A model generated the notes under the pieces. It saw nothing but the letters and a program-made list of their open reading frames with translations, made no database searches and was not told where the DNA came from. From contig DASVPY010000010.1 in assembly GCA_036389395.1 (NCBI GenBank), positions 62,001 through 126,000 on the forward strand: DNA of 64,000 nt, read 5' to 3'. The stretch comes from QHXQ01 sp036389395. Its GTDB lineage: Bacteria > Acidobacteriota > Blastocatellia > Pyrinomonadales > Pyrinomonadaceae. This document shows positions 46,827-55,883 of the stretch, one piece after another. Numbering within the stretch: position 1 is the first letter of the stretch; every line of letters begins with the position of its first letter. Both the position numbers and the translations under genes were made by a program.

Positions 46827-48740
46827 TTACCTCACGTCAACTTTATAAGCGACGGCGGCGCGGGCGGGGGCGACGACGGAGATTTGGCCGGCGGCGACTG
46901 TGGTCTGCGTGCCCGCACCGGTGAGCGGCGTGAGGCGCGCGCCGTCGGGCAAGGTGAGGAACGCGGCGGGCACGGTCAGGGTCTTGGGCGCGGCGGCGCG
47001 GTTGAGGGCGACGATGACGGTCTCGCTCGCGTCGCGGCGGGCGTATGCGTATGCGTCGTCGTCGAAGGCCAGCTCGACGAGCGCGCCGCGGCGCAAGGCC
47101 GTGTGTTCACGACGCAAGGCGAGCCACGCGCGCGTGAAGTCGAAGACGCGGCGCTCGTCAGGCGTGCGGCCCGCCGCGTCGAAGGCGCTGCGCGTGTCGC
47201 CGGGCCAGCCGCCGGGGAAGTCTCGGCGATTGTCCGGGTCGCCGCCGCCGGGCATGGCGATCTCGTCGCCGTAGTAGAGCTGCGGCGTGCCGCGCGTGGA
47301 CGTGAGAAACGCGACGTGCAGCATCAGCCCTTCCGGCGTCATGCCGGGCAGAGACGCGAGGCGCGGTACGTCGTGGTTGCTCGTCATCGTCGTCAGGCGC
47401 GCGGCCTCCGTGTAGACGGCGTCGGCGCGCAAGGCGAGGTGCAGCGACGAGACGGGCGCTTGGCCCGCGAAGGCGCGCAGAGACGTTTGCGCGAGCGGGA
47501 AGTCGAAGACCGAGTCGAGCGTCGTGTCCACGCCGTCCCAGCCGGCGCGCCCGCCGAGGAAGAAGGAGGTGTGCGCCGGGTCGAAGTCGAAGACTTCGCC
47601 GACCATCCACAGGCGCGGGTACTGCCGGTGCAGCGCCTGCATGAGCGCGCGGATGAACGGGCGCGGCATGTACTGGATCGTGTCCTGCCGCACGCCGTCA
47701 ATGCCCGTCATGCCGATCCACCAGAGCGCGTTCTGAATCTCGTAGCGCGCCACCTCCGGCTCGTCCTGATTAACGTCCGGCAGATCGTCTGAGAACCAGC
47801 CGTCGAGCGTCGGCCGGCGCGCTTCCGCGGGCGCGTGGGGCGACGAGAGCAGGTCGCCGCGGAATTGGTTTAAAAGGTGTGAGGCCCGCGTGCCGTGGAA
47901 CCAGTTGTCGAGCGGCGGATCGTCCATCCATGGGTGGCGCGAGCCGACGTGGTTGGCGACTTGATCCTGTATGACCTTCAGGCCCGACGCGTGCGCGCGC
48001 GCCACCAACTCGCGGAGGGTCTGCATGTCGCCGAAGCGATCTTCGACCGCGTAGTAGTCGTCCGCGTGATAGCCGTGGTAGTAGGTGTTGGGACACCAGG
48101 GCTTGTCGCACGCGTTGACGCCGTTCCAGTTGTCGTACCAGGGCGTGAGCCAGAGGGCGGTGACGCCGAGGTCTTTCAAGTATGGCAGGCGGTTGATGAC
48201 GCCGCGGAAGTCGCCGCCGTGCCAAGCGCGCGGGTTCTTACGATCATTCGCGGCGGGCGGCGCGTCCTTCGGGGCGTCGTTCGCCGGGTCGCCGTCGGCG
48301 AAGCGGTCGGTCATGATCAGGTAGAGCACGTCGTCGGTCGTCACGCCCTGAAAGTTGGTGGCCGGATCGAGCGGCGGCTCAAGCCGGAACGGGATCGTCG
48401 TGCGCCCCCGCGCCGTCTCGACCTGAAGCGGGTAGTCGCCGGGCGGCGCGTTCGGCGCGACGCGCACGCTGGCAAACAGGTACGTGCCCGCCGGGTTGAC
48501 GACGACCGCGCTCGGCTCCGTTTCGGGGCGCGTCGGCGTGACGCGCGCGCCGTGCAGGTTGCGCCCGCGCACGAGCAGACGCACCGGGTTGATCGAATGA
48601 TTCGCCCACCAGTTCGGCGGCTCGACCTTCAGCACGGCGGGCGCGTCGGTCTGCGCGCGGGCGCTGAAGCAGACGAGGCACAGGGTAAAGAAAGAGGCCG
48701 CGCAGAGACGCGCGGCCCGCTTCGTGTCTGCTCTGTGCAT
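46827..48740 (-). CDS. GH13 alpha-amylase family enzyme, cyclomaltodextrinase-like, exported (paralogue 2)
   Basis: A signal peptide (CAASFFTLCLVCFSARAQ) precedes 'VEPPNWWANHSINPVRLLVR', almost identical to paralogue 1. Barrel motifs: 'GVRQDTIQYMP' (nucleophile near 349), 'MVGEVFDFD' (near 381), 'TSNHDVPRL' (near 453). ATG 48740 is chosen, but an in-frame GTG at 48749 would overlap the upstream coiled-coil gene's stop in a GTGA junction, allowing translational coupling. Its job is presumably the same as paralogue 1 with a different chain-length preference. Confidence 0.92.
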   Translation of the reverse strand: MHRADTKRAARLCAASFFTLCLVCFSARAQTDAPAVLKVEPPNWWANHSINPVRLLVRGRNLHGARVTPTRPETEPSAVVVNPAGTYLFASVRVAPNAPPGDYPLQVETARGRTTIPFRLEPPLDPATNFQGVTTDDVLYLIMTDRFADGDPANDAPKDAPPAANDRKNPRAWHGGDFRGVINRLPYLKDLGVTALWLTPWYDNWNGVNACDKPWCPNTYYHGYHADDYYAVEDRFGDMQTLRELVARAHASGLKVIQDQVANHVGSRHPWMDDPPLDNWFHGTRASHLLNQFRGDLLSSPHAPAEARRPTLDGWFSDDLPDVNQDEPEVARYEIQNALWWIGMTGIDGVRQDTIQYMPRPFIRALMQALHRQYPRLWMVGEVFDFDPAHTSFFLGGRAGWDGVDTTLDSVFDFPLAQTSLRAFAGQAPVSSLHLALRADAVYTEAARLTTMTSNHDVPRLASLPGMTPEGLMLHVAFLTSTRGTPQLYYGDEIAMPGGGDPDNRRDFPGGWPGDTRSAFDAAGRTPDERRVFDFTRAWLALRREHTALRRGALVELAFDDDAYAYARRDASETVIVALNRAAAPKTLTVPAAFLTLPDGARLTPLTGAGTQTTVAAGQISVVAPARAAVAYKVDVR

Positions 48741-48745
48741 AAGGC

Positions 48746-49081
48746 TCACGCTTCGGACTGGCCGTTGCGCTCGCGGAAGTAGCGATCCACGACGGCGATC
48801 AAGTTTCTGAGACTCTCATCCGTCCGCGCCTGCGCATCGGTCAGCCGCTGGTGCGAGTCGGTCAAGCGCAAGTGCGAGTCAACGAGCGCGTTGCTCTTCG
48901 CGTTCACGTCCTTGAAGCCTTCGAGCGTCGCCGCGGCCAAGCGGTTCACGAGTTGATTCGTCTGCGCCTGCGCCTCGCGCAACTCCTTAACGGATTCTCG
49001 CAACTGCTGAATGTCTGTGGCGAACTGCGCCTGCTGTTCGAGGATGAAGTCCCGCAGTCGTTCTACCTCGTCGTCGGTCAT
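48746..49081 (-). CDS. Coiled-coil protein, 111 residues
   Basis: A start ATG at 49081 with a GGAGG ahead; the whole protein is helical, with heptad-like repeats 'LVDSHLRLTDSHQRLTDAQA' and 'LRESVKELREAQAQTNQLVN'. No signal peptide or TM. A cytoplasmic coiled-coil with no recognised family. It is the first gene before the GH13 paralogue 2 and may share its transcript; the stop is inside the GTG start region of that gene. Confidence 0.75.
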   Translation of the reverse strand: MTDDEVERLRDFILEQQAQFATDIQQLRESVKELREAQAQTNQLVNRLAAATLEGFKDVNAKSNALVDSHLRLTDSHQRLTDAQARTDESLRNLIAVVDRYFRERNGQSEA

Positions 49082-49149
49082 GTCAACCTCCTATCGCTCT
49101 TAACAACTCGACCGCGCGCCGGCTTCAACATCACGCCCAAACAGTCGCG

Positions 49150-49527
49150 CTACTGCTTGAGCGTGCGGACGAAGGCGACGACCGCGGCGATGTCGTCTTT
49201 CGAGAGGCGCTTGCCGTAGGCGGGCATGCCGCCCTTCTTGCCGTTGGCGATTGAGGCGGTCAGCCGCCGGTCGCTGACGCGCGCGCTGCGCCACCAGGCG
49301 GCGTCCGCCAGCGCGGTCGCGCCGTAGAGTTCGCCCTGCTCGGTCTGGCTGCGCCCGTCCGCGCCGTGGCAGCGCGCGCAGTTCTGCATGTAGACGGCGC
49401 GCCCGCGCTCAAGCTGCTGTGCGCCCTTCCCTCTCTTCTGCGGCGCGGCGGCCGCACGTTGCAGGTGGACGCCGCCCGCGCAGAAGGCGACGAAGACGAT
49501 GACGACTGCGATTTTCAACCGACCCAT
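49150..49527 (-). CDS. Class I monohaem cytochrome c
   Basis: The mature protein follows a signal peptide (IAVVIVFVAFCAGGVHLQ). 'CARCHGADGRS' gives the haem c attachment site (Cys50, Cys53, His54). 'KKGGMPAYGKRLS' provides the Met axial ligand near residue 99, and a C-terminal helix 'IAAVVAFVRTLKQ' closes the fold. It is a periplasmic electron carrier. It lies directly after the multihaem cytochrome-TPR gene on the same strand, so it is likely co-expressed as its electron partner. ATG 49527 is preferred over 49548 for its compact signal peptide. Confidence 0.93.
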   Translation of the reverse strand: MGRLKIAVVIVFVAFCAGGVHLQRAAAAPQKRGKGAQQLERGRAVYMQNCARCHGADGRSQTEQGELYGATALADAAWWRSARVSDRRLTASIANGKKGGMPAYGKRLSKDDIAAVVAFVRTLKQ

Positions 49528-49548
49528 TGTTCGTTGGTTCACGCTCAT

Positions 49549-51777
49549 TCACTGACCTGCGGCCGCGGCCGCGCCTTTCGTCTCGTTTAAGGTGTGGACG
49601 TGCCAGGGCACGCTCTCGTTGCTCATCTCGGGGTGCTTGCGCAGGAACTCGTTGGCGGTGGCGAAGGCGGCCGGGTCGTCCTTCTGGTCGGCGAAGATTT
49701 TCGCCTCGCGCTTGGCCTCTTCGTTCATGCCGAGCTTGCGGTAGACGAGCATCAGGTTGTAGTGCGCGCCGGTGTCCTCCGGGTCTATGGCGAGGATCGT
49801 CTCGTAGCAGTGGCGCGCGCCTTTGAAGTCGCGCTTGATCTTGCACAGCTCGCCCAACTGCTGCCAGGACATGCGGTCGCGCGGGTACGCGTCGAGGATG
49901 CGGCGCAGGTTCGCTTCCGCCACGGTCAACTCGCCGCGCTTGACGTTGATGCGCGTGCGCTGGAAGAGAGCGCGTAGGTTGTTCGGGTTGGCCGCGAGCA
50001 CCTCGTCCAACAACTGCGCGGCCGGCTCGTACTGCTCCAACTCGAAGAGCGCGAGCGCGCGGTTGACCTGCGCCATCGGGCGGTAAGTTTCATCCAACTC
50101 GGCGGCGCGCGCGAAGGCGTCCGCGGCGAGCGCGTACTGGCGGTTGTCGAGGAGCGCGATGCCGTAATTGTTCCAGCGTCGCCAGTCGGGCGGCGCGGGC
50201 TTCGCATTCGCCGTCGCTGCCGGCGGCTCGTTCGCGCCGAGTCGCACCAAGGTCTCGGTCGTCGCCATCGTGACGACTGGGTAGTCAACCGATTTGCCGA
50301 GCGCGTAGTCCTGGAAGACGCGCGTGAAGCGGCGGTAGCGGACGCGCGCGGTGAGCCGCAGCGCGCCGGTCGAGTTCGCCGGCACGTCGAACTGGTAGCG
50401 CGCCACGTCCGAGCGCCCCGACTGAATCTGGTTGTTCTGCGCCACGACCCGCGTGCGCCAGATGTGATGCCGGTCGTTGAACGAGCCGTCGCCTTTGACG
50501 AGATAGGTCTTGTAGTTGTGCGCCGAGTCGTCGAGGTAGCCGTTCGCCTTGATGAAGCCCGACTGGTAGAGCGTCCGCCCCGCCTCGTCGGCGACGGTGA
50601 ACTCGACGTAGGCCTCGTAGAAGTCGCGCAGCTCCGGCGGGAACGAGTGGCCGATGTTCTTGTTCGTGATGACCACGTCGGCGGTCAAACGGTCGCCCGC
50701 CGCGAGCGCGAAGGGCGTGCGCCCCAGCGGCGCGATCAGTTCTTCGCCCGTCTGCCCCGCGGCGCGGCGGCGCAGCGCGAAGATGTCCACGCCGATCACG
50801 TCGCCCTCTAAAAATTTCTGCACGGCGTCGAGCTGCTCCGGCCACTTGTAGAAGGTCGGGATGGCGGTGTTGGCGGCCGCCCAGCGGTGCGCGCGCAGCG
50901 TGCCGTCTTTGGCCGACACGTCGAAGAGCGGCGCGGCCTCCTTCTTCATGTGGCACGAAGAGCAGGTCTCCTGATCGCGCGTGTAGAACGGGTGCGGCAC
51001 TTCCTTCGAGAAGGAACTCTGCTGGTACTCGTCGGCGACGGCGAAGGCGCGCAGGAACTTGTAGTCGTTCAGTTCCTTCGGCACTTGCGACTTGTGGCAC
51101 GAAGAGCAGAAGGCCGCGTCCTTCAGCAACGGTCTCATCATCGCGCGGCGGTGCGAGGGCACGTCGTCCAGGATTTCCTGATCGGTCACGTCGAGCAGGC
51201 GGCGCGTGCCGTCTTCTTTGACCAAGAGCGCCGGCTCGCCCATCGTGTAGCCGCCGATGCCGCGCTTGTTCGCCTCCTGGATCGAGTGGCAGGCGATGCA
51301 CGAGACGCCGTCGTCGTCGAACGGGCGCTTGACCTTGGCGTCTTTGGTGAGCGCGCCGGAGAAGAGCGCGGCCGGGTTGTGGCACGACTCGCAGTGGCGC
51401 GTGAACTCGATGCCGCGCTGCGCGATCAGGTCTTTGACGTTCTTCTGGTAGAACGGCTCGCGGAAGGCGTTGCGGTGCGCCGACTGCGCCCACTGCGCGT
51501 GCGCGTCCGTGTGGCACTTGGCGCAGCGCGCCGCCGGCACGAACATCTCGCCGGGGACGAAGCGCCCGGTCGTGGTCGTCGCGTTCGACGGCGCGAACGG
51601 GTTCGGGCCGAACTTGAAGTCGTAGTGCTTGCTGATCTCCTGGTTGTAGCGGTCAACGTCCGGCGCGGCCGGCGGGTTGTCGGCCGCCGCGCGCCGCGTC
51701 ACGCCGAACGCCGCGCACAGGCCGAGGACGCCGAGCGCCAGCGCGACTTTGAGGCGGGGGATGAAGCTGTCAGCCAT
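49549..51777 (-). CDS. Multihaem cytochrome c fused to TPR repeats, exported
   Basis: A signal sequence (LKVALALGVLGLCAAFGV) is followed by five CxxCH motifs: 'CAKCHTD' (85-91), 'CESCHNP', 'CIACHSI', 'CSSCHKS', 'CSSCHMK'. The first four resemble the cytochrome c-554/hydroxylamine-oxidoreductase layout. Then a beta-sandwich part of about 200 residues, and TPR repeats in the last 200 residues ('WNNYGIALLDNRQYALAADA', 'MAQVNRALALFELEQYEPAA', 'GAHYNLMLVYRKLGMNEEAK'). It is a periplasmic electron-transfer protein with a protein-docking tail. It is followed by a monohaem cytochrome c. The substrate cannot be told. Confidence 0.92.
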   Translation of the reverse strand: MADSFIPRLKVALALGVLGLCAAFGVTRRAAADNPPAAPDVDRYNQEISKHYDFKFGPNPFAPSNATTTTGRFVPGEMFVPAARCAKCHTDAHAQWAQSAHRNAFREPFYQKNVKDLIAQRGIEFTRHCESCHNPAALFSGALTKDAKVKRPFDDDGVSCIACHSIQEANKRGIGGYTMGEPALLVKEDGTRRLLDVTDQEILDDVPSHRRAMMRPLLKDAAFCSSCHKSQVPKELNDYKFLRAFAVADEYQQSSFSKEVPHPFYTRDQETCSSCHMKKEAAPLFDVSAKDGTLRAHRWAAANTAIPTFYKWPEQLDAVQKFLEGDVIGVDIFALRRRAAGQTGEELIAPLGRTPFALAAGDRLTADVVITNKNIGHSFPPELRDFYEAYVEFTVADEAGRTLYQSGFIKANGYLDDSAHNYKTYLVKGDGSFNDRHHIWRTRVVAQNNQIQSGRSDVARYQFDVPANSTGALRLTARVRYRRFTRVFQDYALGKSVDYPVVTMATTETLVRLGANEPPAATANAKPAPPDWRRWNNYGIALLDNRQYALAADAFARAAELDETYRPMAQVNRALALFELEQYEPAAQLLDEVLAANPNNLRALFQRTRINVKRGELTVAEANLRRILDAYPRDRMSWQQLGELCKIKRDFKGARHCYETILAIDPEDTGAHYNLMLVYRKLGMNEEAKREAKIFADQKDDPAAFATANEFLRKHPEMSNESVPWHVHTLNETKGAAAAAGQ

Positions 51778-51859
51778 CAGATAACTCCACGAGGAATAAG
51801 AGCACCAACCGGGCGCGGCATTTTAACCGGAACCGCGCGGGGCGAACAAATGAGAACTC

Positions 51860-52025
51860 CTTTAGGTACTGGGTCTGTTTCCAGTTGAGCGCGGCGTGCG
51901 GCCGGTCTCACACAGAGTACACAGAGGGGACACAGAGGACACAGTTTTCTCTGTGTCCCCTCTGTGTACTCTGTGTTGAACTGATCTTTCGCCACCCTCA
52001 ACCTGAAACTGACCTAGTACCAAAG
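51860..52025. repeat. Composite CACAGAG palindromic element, copy 5
   Basis: Core 51907-51980: CACAGAG/TACACAGAGGGG units face CCCCTCTGTGTA/CTCTGTG. Outer arms: CTTTAGGTACTGGGTCTGTT and CCAGTTGAGCGCGG on the left match, in reverse complement, CCACCCTCAACCTGAAAC and TGACCTAGTACCAAAG on the right (ending 52025). It lies between the TPR gene and the multihaem cytochrome gene. Confidence 0.88.
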
Positions 52026-52036
52026 AACAGAACTAC

Positions 52037-53800
52037 TCAAAGGGGCGGCCGGCGCTCGTCGTCACCCGCGACTGAGGCGGGCAGGGGCGGCGGGGCGGGC
52101 GCGTCCTTCGCCATCGCGCCGGCCGGCTTGAGGCCTTCGCGCCGCTGGCGCTCTTCGTCGAGCTGGCGGAAGAGGGCCAACTCGCGCTCGGCCTCCGCCT
52201 TCTGCTTGAGCCGCGAGTGGGCGATGAAGAGTTGGTAGTGGACGCCGGGGTCTGTGTCGCTCAAGGTCGCGCCGCGCCGTAAGATCGGCAGCGCCTCGTC
52301 GTAGCGGCGCAGGCGGACGAGCAGGCGGCCCAGATCGTAGTGCGCCGGGTAGCCCTGCGGGTCGAGTTCCAAGGCCTTGCGCAGCAGCCTGATCGCCTCT
52401 TCGTTCTGCCCGCGCTCGCCGGCGATGTAGCCGAGGTTGGCGTAGACCTCGGCGTTGTTCGGGTCGAGCGCGAGGGCGCGCTGGAAGGCGGCGAGCGCGT
52501 CGTCGAAGTTGCCCTCGGCGCGGGCCGTGTAGCCGACGAGGTAGTGGAGCGTCGCGTTGTCGGGGAAGCGCGCGAGGCCCTGGTTGAAGGCGGCGCGCGC
52601 GCGGTCGTAGTTCTGCAAGCGGAACTGCGCGACGCCGAGGCGCAGGTGATAGACGAGCCTCGACGCGTCCTGCGCGACGGCGCGCTCGTAGAACGGCAGG
52701 GCGGCGGCGAGCCGACGGTTCTTGAACAACTCTTCGGCGGTGAGGAAGTTGACCTCCGGGTAGTCGGGGCGCAGACGCAAGGCCTGCTGGAAGTAGCCGA
52801 GCGCGCGGTCGCTCTCCTTCTGCGCGGAGGCGACGAGGCCGAGCCGGTAGTAGGTCTCGGCGCGTTCGGGCGCGAGCGCGGCGGCCTGTTCGAGCGCGGA
52901 GCGGGCCTCGTTCAGACGGTCGAGGTTGTAGAGCGCGACGCCGAGGTTGTAGAGCACCTCGTAGGTGTTCGGGCGCAGCTCGCTCGTGCGCGCGAACAGG
53001 CGCGCGGCGCGCTCGTACGCGCCGCCGTCGGCGAGCGCGAGGCCGAGGGTGAAGAGGGCGCGCGGGTCGTCGCCGGCGCGGCGCTCGACCTCGTCCGCGA
53101 GGCGGCCGGCGTCCGCCGCGCGGTTCGTGTGCGCGTAGGCTTCGGCGAGCGCGAGCAGCAGGGCCGGGTCGGCCTGCGGCGGCAGGGCCGCGTCGGCGCG
53201 CACGCCCGCGGCGCGTTCGAGCAGCGGCAGGGCGCGCGCGTAGTTCTTGCGCTTGAGGTAGAGCGCGGCGAGGTTGTAGGTGGCCTGCGGGTGTGCGGGC
53301 GCGAAGCGGAGGACTTCTTCGAGCGCCGCGACGGCCTCGTCCTCGCGCCCGGTGCGGACGAGCAGGACGCCGAGGTTGGCGCGCGCCGGGACGGAGCGCG
53401 GATCGAGTGCGAGCGCGGCGCGGTACGCGCGCTCGGACTCGGCACTCTGCCCGCGCTGATCGAGCACGACGCCGAGCAGCGTGTGCGCGGCGGCCGAGCG
53501 CGGCGCGAGCGCGACGGCGCGGCGCGCGCCCGCCGCGGCCTCGGCGAGCCGGCCCTGTTCGAGCAGCGCGGCGGTCTCGCGCAACAGCGTCGCCTCGTCC
53601 GCCTGCGCGGCGTTCGCGGGGTTGGCCTTTGACGGCGGCTGCGCGGCGGGCCGGCGCTGCGCGAACGCGGGCGCGAGACAGGCGAGCGCGAGACAAACGC
53701 ACGCGAGCGGCCGACAGACGCACGCCAAGAGGGCAACACGCGCGCGCACGGCGCACGCGCCCCGCCGCCGGTCTAACGTCGCTGTCCGCAGCATCGGCAT
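52037..53800 (-). CDS. Exported TPR-repeat protein
   Basis: A signal peptide (LACVCLALACLAPAFAQ) and about 13 tandem TPR units fill the 587-residue protein (for example 'AAHTLLGVVLDQRGQSAESE', 'ARANLGVLLVRTGREDEAV', 'ATYNLAALYLKRKNYARAL', 'VLYNLGVALYNLDRLNEARS', 'AHYDLGRLLVRLRRYDEAL'). No catalytic domain is present; it would be a periplasmic scaffold. The C-terminus is Pro-rich and unstructured. It belongs to a set of TPR/cytochrome/CRTAC1 genes on this stretch. Confidence 0.88.
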   Translation of the reverse strand: MPMLRTATLDRRRGACAVRARVALLACVCRPLACVCLALACLAPAFAQRRPAAQPPSKANPANAAQADEATLLRETAALLEQGRLAEAAAGARRAVALAPRSAAAHTLLGVVLDQRGQSAESERAYRAALALDPRSVPARANLGVLLVRTGREDEAVAALEEVLRFAPAHPQATYNLAALYLKRKNYARALPLLERAAGVRADAALPPQADPALLLALAEAYAHTNRAADAGRLADEVERRAGDDPRALFTLGLALADGGAYERAARLFARTSELRPNTYEVLYNLGVALYNLDRLNEARSALEQAAALAPERAETYYRLGLVASAQKESDRALGYFQQALRLRPDYPEVNFLTAEELFKNRRLAAALPFYERAVAQDASRLVYHLRLGVAQFRLQNYDRARAAFNQGLARFPDNATLHYLVGYTARAEGNFDDALAAFQRALALDPNNAEVYANLGYIAGERGQNEEAIRLLRKALELDPQGYPAHYDLGRLLVRLRRYDEALPILRRGATLSDTDPGVHYQLFIAHSRLKQKAEAERELALFRQLDEERQRREGLKPAGAMAKDAPAPPPLPASVAGDDERRPPL

Positions 53801-53833
53801 CGCAGGTCAATCGCCAGAGTCAACGGCGCGCCA

Positions 53834-54517
53834 CTACTGCCCGCCGACCGCCTTGAGGAACGCGGCCTCGTCGCCCGGCTTGACCGTGATCAGCTTGCGG
53901 TAGATCGTCTTGGGGGCGAGCGCGCCGTCCTGCGTCAGACGACCGGAGATGAAGCCGACGCGGACGTGGTAGCCGTCGGGCGTCGCCTCGTCGCGCCACC
54001 AGAACTTCTCGGTCTTGCGCGTGTCGGTGAAGCCGATGGAGTAGCGGTCGTCGTAGTGCTTGCCGTAGTTGAGGTGACTGTCGAGCACGTCGCCGCGGTC
54101 GGTCATGACTTCGGTCGAGCCGGTGGGCGCGAGGTTGAGATCGCTGATCGTCGGGCGGCGTGTGTAGAGCAGCATGATCTCTTTGACGCGCTGCCCGCCC
54201 GCGAAGACGATTTCGAGATCGCCGATCTCAAGCCCTTTGTAGAGGACGCGGATGTCCTGCTTGTCCTTGCCCTCTTTGCGCATGGCGTCGGGCTTCTCCT
54301 GCCCCGGCTTGCGGTGCGCGTTGACGAAGACCTGTTCGAGCGCCGTCGGCACGTCCATGCCGAGCCGGACGCCGAGGATGTTGTCGGCGTGATCCGCGCC
54401 CGTGCCGACCGCGCCCTGCGCCGCGGCCACGCCCGCGCAGAACGTCAACGCGAGGGTCGCGCCGAGGGTCAACGCGGCGGCCGCCGCGAGCGCGCGCAGT
54501 CTGTTGGTGCTAAGCAT
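53834..54517 (-). CDS. Exported protein of unknown function
   Basis: 227 residues; signal peptide (AAAALTLGATLALTFCAGVAAA). The body begins 'DNILGVRLGMDVPTALEQVF', a motif common to short periplasmic proteins of unknown function in Acidobacteria. Then 'LYKGLEIGDLEIVFAGGQRV' and 'YGKHYDDRYSIGFTDTRKTE' follow. I recognise no family. It sits between two TPR genes on the same strand with short gaps (33 and 36 bases), so it is probably an operon member. Confidence 0.75.
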   Translation of the reverse strand: MLSTNRLRALAAAAALTLGATLALTFCAGVAAAQGAVGTGADHADNILGVRLGMDVPTALEQVFVNAHRKPGQEKPDAMRKEGKDKQDIRVLYKGLEIGDLEIVFAGGQRVKEIMLLYTRRPTISDLNLAPTGSTEVMTDRGDVLDSHLNYGKHYDDRYSIGFTDTRKTEKFWWRDEATPDGYHVRVGFISGRLTQDGALAPKTIYRKLITVKPGDEAAFLKAVGGQ

Positions 54518-54553
54518 GTCGTCCTTCCTGTCAGTGTCTTCCCGTCGATCAGT

Positions 54554-55687
54554 TTAGTCGGGGTTGGTCGGCGCGTGCGCGGTCGCCTGCCGGCGCGCCT
54601 CGTGAATCTGGCGGACGAGTTTCGACTCGGCGGCCGCCTCCGCCGCGCGCCCCAGCCGGCGGTAGGCGAGCGCGAGCTGGTAGTGCGGCTCAGGGTTGTT
54701 GGGCGCGAGCGCGGCGGCGCGCTGCAAGTGCTCGGCGGCCTCGGCCGCGCGCCCCTGCTGCACGAGCGTGCGCCCCAATGTGACGCGCGCCTCGTAGGCG
54801 TCCGCGTCGAGCGCGACGGCGCGGCGCAGTTCGCTCAAGCCCTCTTCGGTGTCCGCGCCGCCGCGCTTGACGAGCAGGACGCCGAGACCCGTGTGCCCTT
54901 CGGCCGCCGCGGGCTGCGCCGCGACCAGCGCGCGGTAGGCGGCGAGCGCGCCCGCCTCGTCGCCCGCGCGTTCGAGCGCGGTGGCGAGGAAGAACTGCGC
55001 GCGCGCGTCCTGGGGTCTGACGGCGAGCGCGGCGCGGAAGGCGGCGGCCGCGGCCGCCGGGTCGCCCGCGCCGTAGAGCGCGCGCCCCAACGTGAACTGC
55101 GCGTCGAAGTGTCCAGGCATGACCCCGACGGCGCGCTGTGCGTCGGCGAGTGCGGCGGCGTTGTCGCCTTTGACGGCCTCGATGATCGCGAGCAGCACGA
55201 GCGCGTCTGCCAGTCGCTGACGCAGGACAGGGGCCGTGCCGACCGTAAGTGACATGGCCCTGTCAACCGCAGCCGCGACGGCCGCACGGGCCAGCGGCTC
55301 GGCCTCGGCGACGCGGCGCAGGTTGAAGTTGGCGAGCGCCGCGCCGTAGAGCGCGGCCGCATCGCGCGGGCGCTGCGCGACGAGCGCGTCGAAGAGCGTG
55401 AGCGCGTCGGCCCAGCGCGCCGCGCCGAGCAGCGCGTAAGCGGCGGCGAGCGCTTCTTCGGCCGTCGCCGCGTCGGTCGGCGCGGCGGCGCGCACGCGGC
55501 CCGCCAACTGCGCCACGGCGGCTGGCTCGATGACCGGCGGCTGTGCCCGCTGCGCGTACGTGCGCGCGTACGTGCCGGCGCAGGCAATTGCGACGACGAG
55601 CGCGGGGCCGAACAGGAGGCGGCGCGAGAGCGACGACCGGCGGCGCGGGGCGTGTGGCGTGCGTGCGCCCATGAGACTTGCGAACAT
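54554..55687 (-). CDS. Exported TPR-repeat protein
   Basis: An N-terminal Arg-rich signal with hydrophobic core ('LFGPALVVAIACAGTYA') is followed by about nine TPR units ('AAAYALLGAARWADALTLFD', 'AALYGAALANFNLRRVAEAE', 'AQFTLGRALYGAGDPAAAAA', 'GHTGLGVLLVKRGGADTEEG', 'PHYQLALAYRRLGRAAEAAA'). Start choice is uncertain: 55774, 55687 and 55672 are in frame with no clear ribosome binding site; 55687 gives a sensible signal. Likely partner of the TPR and multihaem proteins. Confidence 0.83.
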   Translation of the reverse strand: MFASLMGARTPHAPRRRSSLSRRLLFGPALVVAIACAGTYARTYAQRAQPPVIEPAAVAQLAGRVRAAAPTDAATAEEALAAAYALLGAARWADALTLFDALVAQRPRDAAALYGAALANFNLRRVAEAEPLARAAVAAAVDRAMSLTVGTAPVLRQRLADALVLLAIIEAVKGDNAAALADAQRAVGVMPGHFDAQFTLGRALYGAGDPAAAAAAFRAALAVRPQDARAQFFLATALERAGDEAGALAAYRALVAAQPAAAEGHTGLGVLLVKRGGADTEEGLSELRRAVALDADAYEARVTLGRTLVQQGRAAEAAEHLQRAAALAPNNPEPHYQLALAYRRLGRAAEAAAESKLVRQIHEARRQATAHAPTNPD

Positions 55688-55883
55688 AAAACGGGTTGGC
55701 GCGCGCCGCGTGGCAATCAGCGGGGGCGGCGCGCGGCGGGGAGCGTGCCCAAGGTTAGCCGCTTTGACGGTCAAACCTCAAGCGCCACTCGACGGCCCGA
55801 CGCCCGGCTAAACAGGCGCGTGGCGGACGACCCTGTTGCGAGCCGTCCGCCACGCGCGTAGTGCGTTCGGTGCCGTCCTCGCC

